The translations under genes were made by a program, and so were the position numbers. The notes under the pieces were generated by a model that was not told the DNA's origin, did not search any database, and saw nothing but the letters and a program-made list of their open reading frames with translations. A DNA stretch of 64,000 bases from Ichthyophis bannanicus. Lineage: Eukaryota; Chordata; Amphibia; Gymnophiona; Ichthyophiidae. The DNA lies in NCBI GenBank assembly GCA_033557465.1, contig JAWIIG010000039.1, positions 868,001 through 932,000 of the forward strand, written 5' to 3'. This document shows positions 41,219 to 49,782 of the stretch, one piece after another (the stretch's first letter is position 1; each line of letters opens with the position of its first letter).

Positions 41219-41511
41219 AAGGGGGTAGGAAGAGGGAAGAAGGGGAGAGGGGTGGGGGGAGGGGGGAGAGGGAGGGGGAAAGAAAGGGGGAGGGAAGGGG
41301 AGGGGGGAGCGGGAGGAGAGGGGGGGAAGGGGGAGGGGGAAGGGGGAGGGGGAAGGGGGAGGGGAAGGGGGAGGGGGAAGGGGGAGGGGGGGGAAGGGGA
41401 AGGGGGAGGGGGAAGGGGAAGGGGGGGGAAGGGGGAGAGGGGGGAGGAGGGGAGGGGGGAGAGGAAGAGGAGGGGGAGAGGAAGAAGGAGGGAAGGAAAG
41501 GAGAAGTATAA
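41219..41511. repeat. Long purine-rich G/A tract beside the RT gene end
   Basis: About 290 bp of G and A on the plus strand (GGGGGAAGGGGGAGGGGGAA type), ending just downstream of the RT stop. Open frames on both strands here are compositional. Confidence 0.9.
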
Positions 41512-41528
41512 AACCTTAATAGAAACAA

Positions 41529-43889
41529 TCATAGAAAAACGGACAAATTAAACTCTTGATTGAGACCCATCGGCTCAAGTGACTGAAGCTCATAAATATA
41601 CCGTTGCTCCAACCTAAGGAGAATACTGTCAACATCGCCTCCTCGCCAATGTGGGTGTACTACCTTGATGACAAAAAACTTAAGGTCAGAAACTAAATGA
41701 CCTTTATTGACCCAATGTTGTACTAGAGGTTTGTCTTCCACCCGTCTGTTCAAACAACTTTTATGTTCAATAATACGTGTCTTGATAGTGCGAGTGGTTT
41801 TTCCAACATATAAAAGCTTACAGGGACATATAACAACATATATCACATTACTCGTATTGCAGTTTGAAAAATGATTCAAAAAGAATTTTTGAGCCGTAGT
41901 GGGATGCACAAAGACATCTTTCATAGACAAACTATTCAGGCAAACGGAACATCGTCCACATGTAAAATGCCCCTTGGCTCTAACTATTGGCTTAGGTTTT
42001 GCAAGGGCCGATGGGACCAGAATATTCCTGATATTGCGATTTCTTTTATGTGCAATCATCAAAGACTTCCGTGCCAGTCCTGGAATAGAAGAAAGAAGGT
42101 GCCATTCGCGTCTCAAAATTTGAGATATGTCTCTAGAGAATGAAGAAAAAGTGAGTGCGCATACAACCCGGTCTTCTTTGGGCAGTACGCGCTTATGCAG
42201 TAATTCATTTCTATTGGAAGATTTAGCCCTACCGTATGCATCTTGGATAACATGTACCGGATAACCCCTATCTTTGAACCTATTGACCATATTGGCAGAA
42301 TGTCGTTCAAAATCATGGACTGAAGTACATAGACGTTTAACACGTAAAAACTGCCCGTAAGGTAAATTGTTCTTTAAAGACTTGTTATGAAAACTATCAT
42401 ATCGCAGCAAAGAGTTACGATCCGTTGGTTTACGAAAAAGGTCAGTCTCAAAACCATTCACACCTTTTTTAATATTAATATCAAGGTACGAAATATGCGT
42501 GGAGCTGAAGGACCCTTCAAATTGTAAATGCTCGTCTCTGGAATTAAGCCATTGAAAAAAAGCCTGCAGAATATCTACGGCACCATCCCAAATTAAAAAA
42601 ACATCGTCTATATAACGTAGCCATAACTTAATGTATTTCTTAAAGGGATGAAACTGAAGAAACTTGCTCTCAAAATTGGCCACGTATAAGTTTGCGACGT
42701 CCGGCGCCATAGAAGACCCCATTGCCACCCCTTTAATCTGCTTATAAAAAATACCCTGAAAACAAAAGAAATTCTCGCACATAGCAATGGCTGCCATCTG
42801 GGTCAGAAAACACGTCGGAATTTGTACCGGTGGTTCTCGTTGAATAAGGGTGTTTGCTATGACTTCGAGAGCATCTGCTTGTGGGATATTAGTGTAAAGC
42901 GAATTAATGTCCAGCGTTGCCAAAATCAAGTTATCATGATAATCTGTAAATTCTTGCAATATATTAATGACATGAGTTGAATCATGTACATAAGATGGTA
43001 TTTTCGGAACAAACGGACGAAGGAAATGATCCAGAAACTTGGATAAAGGTTCTAACAATGACCCAATCGCCGATATGATAGGTCGTCCAGGAGGCTTATT
43101 GAGGGATTTATGGATTTTGGGCAAAACATAAATAGTGGGTATAACCGGATGTTGAACAGTAAGAAAATTAATTTCATTGGAGGTCAAATACCCTGCTTGT
43201 TGTCCGATGAAGATAAGAGTGTCTACTCTATGTTTAAGATTAGTTGTAGGATCATCAAAAATCTTTTTGTAAAAAACAGTGTCATTAACTTGACGTAATA
43301 TCTCCTGAACATAATCTATCTTATTCTGGATAACCAACGCTCCACCTTTATCGGCTGGCTTAATGATAATAGACAAATTATTCTGTAGTTCTTGGAGAGC
43401 TATTGTCTGGTCAGATGTAAGGTTGTGGAATGGTCTGCCTTTCTTTTTATAAAGTGCTTCCACCTGGGATAACACTACTTTCTCAAAAGCATCTATAAGT
43501 ACATTGTTATTATTAGGCGGTACCCAGGTGGAGGGCTTACGAAGAACAGAATTATCTGCGGGGGTAACATTTTGATTAGAAAAGAAATCCATGATTTTCA
43601 ATTTTCTAAAAAATTTGTAAAGCTCTACTCGAGTCGTAAAATGATCATGTCTTGCATAGGGTACAAACGAAAGGCCCTTCTCTAAAACTTCAACTTGAGC
43701 ATTGCTTAAAACAAAATCTGACAGGTTGAAGATACCACTATTGGTGGTTAATCCTGGAATCTCTGACCTCTCCCTCTGCCCCTGCCTCTGGGGAGTGAAG
43801 TGGGCCGTGCTTCCCAAGTTTTGTATTGGTGATAAGGTGACTTCACCTGGTGATGTGGCGGGACCCACTTCTTGCCACCCCCTCTCCAA
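41529..43889 (-). CDS. Penelope-like reverse transcriptase with C-terminal GIY-YIG endonuclease
   Basis: An open frame of 786 codons. The readable core begins near NLSDFVLSNAQVEVLEKGL. RT motifs follow: IIKPADKGGALVI, PTIYVLPKIHK, LDINSLYTNIP (motif A Asp), IKGVAMGSSMAPDVANLYV (motif B) and RYIDDVFLIW (motif C, YIDD). A CGRCSVC zinc-binding cluster precedes the GIY-YIG nuclease (IYVVICPCKLLYVGKT, then RTIKTRIIEH). All catalytic motifs appear present and the frame is uninterrupted from the core to the stop. The N-terminal 60 residues of this frame are doubtful, because coding-like sequence lies in another frame at 43748-44248. Penelope RTs use the nuclease for target-primed integration. Confidence 0.9.
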   Translation of the reverse strand: MERGWQEVGPATSPGEVTLSPIQNLGSTAHFTPQRQGQRERSEIPGLTTNSGIFNLSDFVLSNAQVEVLEKGLSFVPYARHDHFTTRVELYKFFRKLKIMDFFSNQNVTPADNSVLRKPSTWVPPNNNNVLIDAFEKVVLSQVEALYKKKGRPFHNLTSDQTIALQELQNNLSIIIKPADKGGALVIQNKIDYVQEILRQVNDTVFYKKIFDDPTTNLKHRVDTLIFIGQQAGYLTSNEINFLTVQHPVIPTIYVLPKIHKSLNKPPGRPIISAIGSLLEPLSKFLDHFLRPFVPKIPSYVHDSTHVINILQEFTDYHDNLILATLDINSLYTNIPQADALEVIANTLIQREPPVQIPTCFLTQMAAIAMCENFFCFQGIFYKQIKGVAMGSSMAPDVANLYVANFESKFLQFHPFKKYIKLWLRYIDDVFLIWDGAVDILQAFFQWLNSRDEHLQFEGSFSSTHISYLDINIKKGVNGFETDLFRKPTDRNSLLRYDSFHNKSLKNNLPYGQFLRVKRLCTSVHDFERHSANMVNRFKDRGYPVHVIQDAYGRAKSSNRNELLHKRVLPKEDRVVCALTFSSFSRDISQILRREWHLLSSIPGLARKSLMIAHKRNRNIRNILVPSALAKPKPIVRAKGHFTCGRCSVCLNSLSMKDVFVHPTTAQKFFLNHFSNCNTSNVIYVVICPCKLLYVGKTTRTIKTRIIEHKSCLNRRVEDKPLVQHWVNKGHLVSDLKFFVIKVVHPHWRGGDVDSILLRLEQRYIYELQSLEPMGLNQEFNLSVFL

Positions 43890-44435
43890 AGAGAGTCCAT
43901 TGAAAAACCCGATGGATGCCGGGATGTGCCAGCGGCAGAGAACAGAGGAGCCGAGGAATCTTGTTCTACAGTATCCTCAACATAACTACGACTTCTTTTA
44001 TTGGCATGTTCCAAAAAAGGATCAGGAGAAAAAAGTCTAGTTTTAGCTTTACTTTTACCAGATTTAACATTATGGGTACTAGGTCCTGGTTTTGGTGAAT
44101 CCGCATCCCATCTGTGGGATGTGATGCGTGGTCTGGGTTTCCCATTAATCCAATAATACACAGTGCCATTTTTATAGTCACTGTCATCGCGCTTAAATTT
44201 GTCAAGCTTTCTATCTTTAACAATTTTACTATAACGAATTTCTGTCAAAATTCTTCTTCACTTTATCAAACTTGTGATCATTAGTTCTTAAAGACGTAAT
44301 CTTCTCATCCACCTTGGCTTTTAAACCAACAGATTTACGTTTCGAAGTGTGAATTAAAAGAATCATCAGGTCTAAAGAACACTTATTCATTATCTTAACC
44401 CAACTGGCCTTAAACTCCTCATCGTCTTTAAACAT
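43748..44435 (-). pseudogene. Penelope-like element N-terminal region, frameshifted
   Basis: Two frames upstream of the RT, 44435-44229 (MFKDDEEFKASWVKIMNK, Lys-rich) and 44248-43748 (TEIRYSKIVKDRKLDKFKRD, ending in an RGRGRGRG run), look like successive parts of the N-terminal domain. They are separated from each other and from the RT by frameshifts. No catalytic motif is expected here. Whether they were one continuous ORF is an inference. Confidence 0.5.
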
Positions 44436-44448
44436 TCCTGGGGCCTTC

Positions 44449-45404
44449 TGTTGAGCTGTTTTTTTCAGATTTTTAAGACATAAGTTGTGGAAATGGTTTC
44501 TTTCTTTTTACAATTTATATTATTCGTAGGCTTATTCTCACATTCATCCAAACGTAGTTGGCCATCATTTTTGAACAGCCACTCTTTTTTAATATAATAG
44601 ATTATATTATTTCAAGGTTTGAGTGGCCTTTTTCTCCTATTGAGGATTTTTTGGAGGTGATTGTTAAGAGTTGGCCATTGTTGTATAGAGTTTGTTTATA
44701 GCTACATGCATTTTTTAATTATTTTATTGTATACTTGTTTTAATGTATCTATATTGGTTATTAATGATTTTATTTAATGTTTTAACCAACGATGCATATA
44801 TATATATACATTTTTTATGTGTTCTTATATTTGTGTATCTTAATTGGTTTAACCGTCAATGCATATATATATTTTTTTTTTTTTGTGTGCTCTTATATTT
44901 ATGTATTTAAATTATTTAACCATTATATATTTTTTATTATTTATTTCATATTATTATCCTAATCATTGGATATTTTATGATTACTTAGTATCATTATTTA
45001 TATATTACTTATTACGCTGTATATGTTTTTGGTCTGGGTCTCCCATTTTCTTTTTTATTCATTGTGACTTTAAATGTTACTTGCAATTTAACGTATTCAT
45101 TGTGTCTTTTTCAGCTATTTCTATTGCACTATTGGTCACACACTGCTTATGCGCTTTTTTATGTATGACTAGAAGTATAATGAGTAAGTATAGTTTACCT
45201 TGTGGTCATACAATGGATGTTTATAATTTATATTTTTATTGTATCTTAGATATTTTTCTTGTGTTTTTTATTGATGTATGATTATATGTTTTTAATTTAT
45301 TTGCAGTCCTTTCTACCCCCTGATGAAGGCACCAGCCGAAACGCGTTGGGGTGTTTCATTAATAAAGTGCTAGTGACCCTTATCCTGCTCGCTCCTTGGT
45401 TTGT
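44449..45404 (+). repeat. Right terminal inverted repeat of the Penelope-like element
   Basis: Complement of 38622-39592, from TGTTGAGCTG to CCTTGGTTTGTTT. It lies upstream of the RT gene in the opposite orientation. Confidence 0.85.
45315..45352 (+). ncRNA. Hammerhead-like ribozyme motif (right copy)
   Basis: Same motif as at 38680-38717 on the opposite strand: ACCCC, CTGATGA, AGGCACCAGCC, GAAA, CGCGTT, GGGGT. The two copies are identical over the motif. This copy is antisense to the RT gene. Confidence 0.6.
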
Positions 45405-45419
45405 TTGATTTCTAAGGAC

Positions 45420-45893
45420 TACCTTATCATGATGGAACCTTGTATAAGGAGGATCAGCCACCAATGCTTGCAATTCACTGATGCGATGTGCTGATGTGAT
45501 TGCAATAAGAAAGATGACCTTCCAGGAAAGGAATTTCAAAGAGGTATTAGCTAATGGTTCAAAAGGCGGCTTCATGAGCTGCCCAAGAACCAGATTTAAA
45601 TCCCATGCCACCGGTGGCAGCTTAATGGGAGGCTTAGTTAAAAGAAGGCCTCTCATAAATCTCGCTATGAGAGGATGTGAGGAAATAGGATGTCCATTTA
45701 GAGGCTTGAAAGAAGCTGCAATAGTACTCAAATGAACTCTCACTGAATTGTTCTTAAGCCCTGCATTAGACAAATGAAGGAGATACTCCAGCAAAGGCAT
45801 ACAGGAAGTCCTGACCCCAATGGAGGAGGAAGGCATCCCTGGCCTGACAACCCTGAGCCGGAATTCTGGAACAGAACCGGGGAAGTTTGGCAT
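45420..45893 (-). pseudogene. DIRS-3 tyrosine recombinase, N-terminal part
   Basis: It encodes the SAM-like core-binding half and the first catalytic Arg of a DIRS recombinase: LLEYLLHLSNAGLKNNSVRVH, the conserved PPVAWDLNLVLGQLMKPPFEPL block, then ITSAHRISELQALV with the catalytic Arg. It aligns with the intact DIRS-4 protein (ICSARRISDLHALS). The frame is lost at the Penelope insertion and resumes at 38593 downwards. It overlaps the end of the RNase H/methyltransferase frame, as usual in DIRS. Confidence 0.8.
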
Positions 45894-46628
45894 TCAGCGG
45901 ACTTGCGAAGAGGTCTATGTCTGGGATTCCCCAAATTTGAAAAATTTTGGCCATCTGGTCTACATGGAGAGACCATTCGTGTGGAAGCAGAACTCGACTG
46001 AGTCTGTCTGCCCAAGAGTTTTGAATGCCTGGAAGATACACCGCAAGGAGATGAATCTGATGCTCTCTGGCGAGGGCCCATTGTCGCAAAGCTTCATTGC
46101 AGAGCGACAGAGAGCCTGTTCCTCCCTGCTTGTTCACATAGAACATGGCTACCTGATTGTCCATTTGAACTAGGACTGTCTTGTAGCTGAGCTGGGTGTG
46201 GAATACTCGAAGAGCAAGGAAGATTGCTCTGAGTTCCAGGAGATTGATGTGTAGATAGGTCTCCTGTGAAGTCCAGGTACCCTGGGTAGAGAGGCCTTGC
46301 AGGTGAGCTCCCCAACCCACCTGTGAGGCATCTGTTGTCACATTGGCTTGGGGTGGGGGTTGTTGGAAAGGGGACTCCACCAAAAGGTTTTGGGGTGACT
46401 GCCACTATTGGAGGGACAAAATAAGATGATCCGTGTTTGTTATTTTGTCTGACAGGCAACCTGATGCCTGAGTCCATTGAGTGGATAAAGTCCACTGGGC
46501 AGCCCTCATATGGAAGCGAGCATAAGGAACCACATGCACGGTGGATGCCATGTGGCCTAGCAATTGTAACATTTCCCGAGCAGTGAGGTGAGGCTTTAGC
46601 ACTGCTTGGGAAGCTAACTGCACCATGC
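45766..46628 (-). pseudogene. DIRS-3 pol, RT end, RNase H and methyltransferase-like region
   Basis: 46626-46405 encodes the RT connection (LTAREMLQLLGHMASTVHVV, PYARFHMRAAQW). 46383-45766 encodes RNase H (VTTDASQVGWGAH, LELRAIFLALRVF, QMDNQVAMFYVNKQGGTGS) and the start of the DIRS methyltransferase-like domain (IPDIDLFASPLNAKLPRF). A frameshift separates the two. CR1-D interrupts the protein at 46629; about 10 residues seem lost at that junction. Confidence 0.8.
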
Positions 46629-46684
46629 GAAGGACTAGAAAAAGGGACTGTTACTTCTGGAGAGAGATCTGCAACTGTGAGTAT

Positions 46685-48181
46685 TGTTGCCACCTGTTGC
46701 CACCCTAGGCGGTTGCCTAAGGTAGGGCGAGCACTCTTTCTGTAGTTGTGGGTTTCAAATAAATTGAAGTCCGAGAGGCTTTAAGGCTAGCACAGGAAAT
46801 TTATTGATTTTTACTACTCCTCCATACAGAACTTTTATAAAGCTCAACGCAAAGGCAAGAAAAGAAAAAAAAAAGGTAGGATTTCTTCTCCTAACACAAT
46901 TTGCTTCTGTCACTTCCAGAATTCACAAATCAGGCTTCATTATTTCTTCTAGCCTTTAAAACATAAATGCTAGTTTGCCTTCTTGAAACTTCCCAACATT
47001 CAAACACTTTCTGGCTTCATTCAAGGGGACATTTCTAAAAGTAAACAGGGCTTTAAAACACTGTCCAGCCTGTTTCTTTTTCTTTACTGGCAAATGCAGC
47101 TGTCTGAGCTTCACTCTCTATAGAGCTCAAACACTTGTTTTTGACACAGAGCACATTCCATTGCACACTCAGAATCAATATCAGAAGGATAACTTTCTGT
47201 CTCCATTTCCTCAATATCTGACTCTTGTGTGTCGTGGTTTAAACCTCTCCGGGTAAACCCAGGCTCTGCCCTTTCCAACAGCTTAAGAATTTCCTTCCAG
47301 TCAGAGATTCCTTTGCCTCTAGAATTCTTAGCATATACTGGCAATTCTCTCTCTCTCATTAACTGGCTTATTGTCTGCAGCTTGCTTAACTTGCTGTTGG
47401 ACACAGGGTTACTCACGGTTCTCCTTGTACCAGATAAGCTTTCACCAAGCCTTTGGCTTGCAGTAAAAATGTCCTCATTTAAGGCTCCCTCAGAAGGAAA
47501 TCTCCTGCCTCCAGGCTCCAAAGCAACTCTCCTGCATTCTGGATTCCTCCCTGGCTTATGGCTTTTTCCCTTGAGTGTTCCAGCAGTTTCTACAGTGTCC
47601 CCTAAGGCTGGGCTTCTCTTAGAAGTCTGTCTCAGCAGTTCCTTCTCCTCCCCTGGGCTATCTTGGGAAATACCTTTCACTCTAGCTGCCCGGGAGCTTC
47701 TTCCTCCATCCAGCACGTTAGGACTTCTGCTGTGTTCTGAGTCTCGGGTAGCTCCTCCCCTGGGAACTCCTTTCCTCCTGTGATGCTGCCTCTCAACCTC
47801 AGCCCCTGCATCAGCGTCCGGATCCTGATCAGTGTGAGTGTTAGGGTTAGCATTCACCTCAGCCTTAGCATATGCATCAGGATATGCCTCAGGAAGAAGA
47901 CTCAGACTTCTCCTGTTACTGCCGCCTTCCTTTTGTAATCCCCTAGGGACTCTCCCTGCACGTGTCTGAGAAGTAACCACGTGCTGCTTCCCCAGCTGGC
48001 CTTCATTAACCCTACAGCTTGTTCCTGAGCTAGGGCGTGGCTTGCAGCTAGGCACTAGATGAGTTTTTTCCTGTTCAAAAACATTTTGTGTTTCACATCC
48101 CCGCCTCCTGCTTCTCTCCCTTAAGGTAAAAGTGTGCTCTTTTCCCACTTCTAAGGGCTCGGGAACATTTTGGCCATCACA
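46685..48181 (-). mobile_element. LTR-beta: solo LTR inserted in the CR1-D 5' UTR
   Basis: On the minus strand it runs TGTGATGGCC ... GGTGGCAACA, 1497 bp, flanked by GTAT (46681-46684 and 48182-48185). A TATA-like CTTTATAAAAG and AATAAA are near its right-hand (3') end. Most of its 5' 1070 bp is one open frame. Confidence 0.85.
47111..48181 (-). CDS. LTR-encoded reading frame, 356 codons (LTR-beta)
   Basis: The frame is open from LTR base 1 (TGT GAT GGC CAA) to the stop at 47111-47113, with no ATG at its start. The product is hydrophilic and Arg/Ser/Pro-rich, with a repetitive middle (DQDPDADAGAEVERQHHRRK) and an acidic end with paired Cys (ESDIEEMETESYPSDIDSE, then ECALCQK). Phase, lack of an initial Met and acidic tail match the Gypsy LTR frame, although I see no convincing residue-level similarity. 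It is probably the C-terminal extension of a lost internal polyprotein. No known domain is recognised. That it stayed open in a solo LTR argues for a fairly young insertion. Confidence 0.45.
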   Translation of the reverse strand, partial: CDGQNVPEPLEVGKEHTFTLRERSRRRGCETQNVFEQEKTHLVPSCKPRPSSGTSCRVNEGQLGKQHVVTSQTRAGRVPRGLQKEGGSNRRSLSLLPEAYPDAYAKAEVNANPNTHTDQDPDADAGAEVERQHHRRKGVPRGGATRDSEHSRSPNVLDGGRSSRAARVKGISQDSPGEEKELLRQTSKRSPALGDTVETAGTLKGKSHKPGRNPECRRVALEPGGRRFPSEGALNEDIFTASQRLGESLSGTRRTVSNPVSNSKLSKLQTISQLMRERELPVYAKNSRGKGISDWKEILKLLERAEPGFTRRGLNHDTQESDIEEMETESYPSDIDSECAMECALCQKQVFELYRE

Positions 48182-48848
48182 GTATATACTTCTGGTAATT
48201 TTCTAAAAGGAATTCTTTGTATTAAAGCTAATTAATCTGTGAATCCACTATTTTTGTTAAATCAGTCAGGGCCTAGTAGCAGCAGTTTAAGTTTAAATTT
48301 AAAACACAGAGGAGAACTTTCTGGTTACATTTGGAACCCAGCAGAGAGCTTGTAGTCTAAATTTAATAGTCACTCAGGGCCTAGCATCAGCAAAGTACTT
48401 TTAGCTTAAATTTAAAACACAGAAAAGAGCTTTCTGATTAAATTTAGAACCCAGCAGAGAGCTTGTAGTTTAAATTTCATAAGAAGTTAGAGCCTAGCAG
48501 CAGCTAAGAGCTATAATTTAAATCAAATCAGAATATAGCTTACCTCAGCAGCACAAGACAGGGTACTGTGTAGCAGCCCTCTTTTAATAAGTGTTATTTC
48601 CCTCCCTCCCTCCCGACACCCACCCACCCACCCCTGGGATAATCGTAGCTTTATAGGTACTTACACATCTTAAAAGACAGGAGGAGCTCTCAGGTGAAGC
48701 TCATTACCCAAATCAGTCATACACTAAGGACCTGAGATTAGTTAAGCTTCAGGTGAACAAGGTATATTACACGTATTAGGTACAGCTTTATTAGTATAAA
48801 TATCCATAGCAACCCTTAGTAAGTAAAGAACACAAACTTAAAACTAAG

Positions 48849-49747
48849 ATGCAGACAGCAGTCCAGCAGCGGGATGGGGGCTTTCCAGTCTTTTGCATTG
48901 AGTGTCACATGTATGATTTTCTCCCAGTTGGTGAGAGGTCTTACGTGTGCACTAGGTGCAAGGAGCTCTTTGCTCTCAGGGAACGAGTCTGTTCTCTAGA
49001 GGCTAAAGTAGCAGACTTGGAAAGGATAAGACAGACAGAGAGGTACATAGACGAGACCTACAGGGATATAGTCCTGAAGTCCCACCTCCAGTCTGGCAGC
49101 ATCCCTGTTGCCATGGAGGAGAGAGGTCACGTGACAGGAGAGCATCACCTTGGTGTGGCAGGAAGTGATCCTGTAACTAGGACCTGCAGGTGATGTAAAA
49201 CCCTCTCGCACCGAGGAAGTTTCTCCAGGGCCATGTGCCCATGAGAGAAGGGTTAGGACAACCGTTATAGTTGGTGATTCGATCATTAGGCATGTAGATA
49301 GCTGGGTGGCTGGTGGACGTGAGGATCGCCTGGTAACATGTCTGCCTGGTGCGAAGGTAGCGGATCTCACGCTTAGATAGTGCTGGGGAGGAGTCTGCTG
49401 TCTTGGTACATGTCGGTACCAATGACATAGGAAAATGTGGTAGGGAGGTTCTGGAGGCTAAATTTAGGCTTTTAGGTAGGAAGTTGAAATCCAGAACTTC
49501 CAGGGTAGCATTCTCCGAAATGCTTCCTGTTCCACGCGCAGGACCCAAAAGGCAGGCAGAGCTCCGGAGTCTCAATGCGTGGATGAGACAATGGTGCAGA
49601 GATGAGGGTTTTGGATTTGTTAGGAACTGGGGAACATTCTGGGGAAAGGAGGGGCTCTTCCGAAGGGATGGGCTTCACCTTAACCTGGATGGAACCAGGC
49701 TGCTGGCATTAACCTTTAAAAAGAAGATAGAGCAGCTTTTAAACTAG
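48849..49747 (+). pseudogene. CR1-D ORF1 (zinc finger plus SGNH-like), broken
   Basis: The N-terminus matches the other copies (CIECHMYDF, CTRCKEL). The first frame ends early near 49193, where a few bases are missing (GACCTGCAGG where CR1-B has GACCTGTCCTCCAGG). Block I (VGDSIIRHVDSW) is in another frame. A second deletion of about 20 bp removes part of the RHLDKVL segment near 49372. Block III and block V (VHVGTNDIGK, RRDGLHLNLDGTRLL) are open in 49403-49747. Confidence 0.8.
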
Positions 49748-49782
49748 ATATTAGGGGAAAGCCGACAGTCGCCCAAGAGCGA

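Larger units (their letters stand above)
38594..45406 (-). mobile_element. Penelope-like element with long terminal inverted repeats
   Basis: It lies inside the DIRS-3 recombinase gene between target duplications GATTCCTAAGGAC (38581-38593) and GATTTCTAAGGAC (45407-45419), which differ at one base. It has a GIY-YIG-type RT protein on the minus strand, inverted repeats of about 960 bp at both ends, two purine-rich tracts, a tandem repeat and an L2-like tail in the 3' half. Penelope-like elements are known to have terminal repeats in unusual arrangements. Confidence 0.85.

Noticed and set aside
41118..41551. Gly/Arg/Glu- and Pro/Phe-rich open frames across the second G/A tract
   Set aside because: Same compositional cause; no conserved content.
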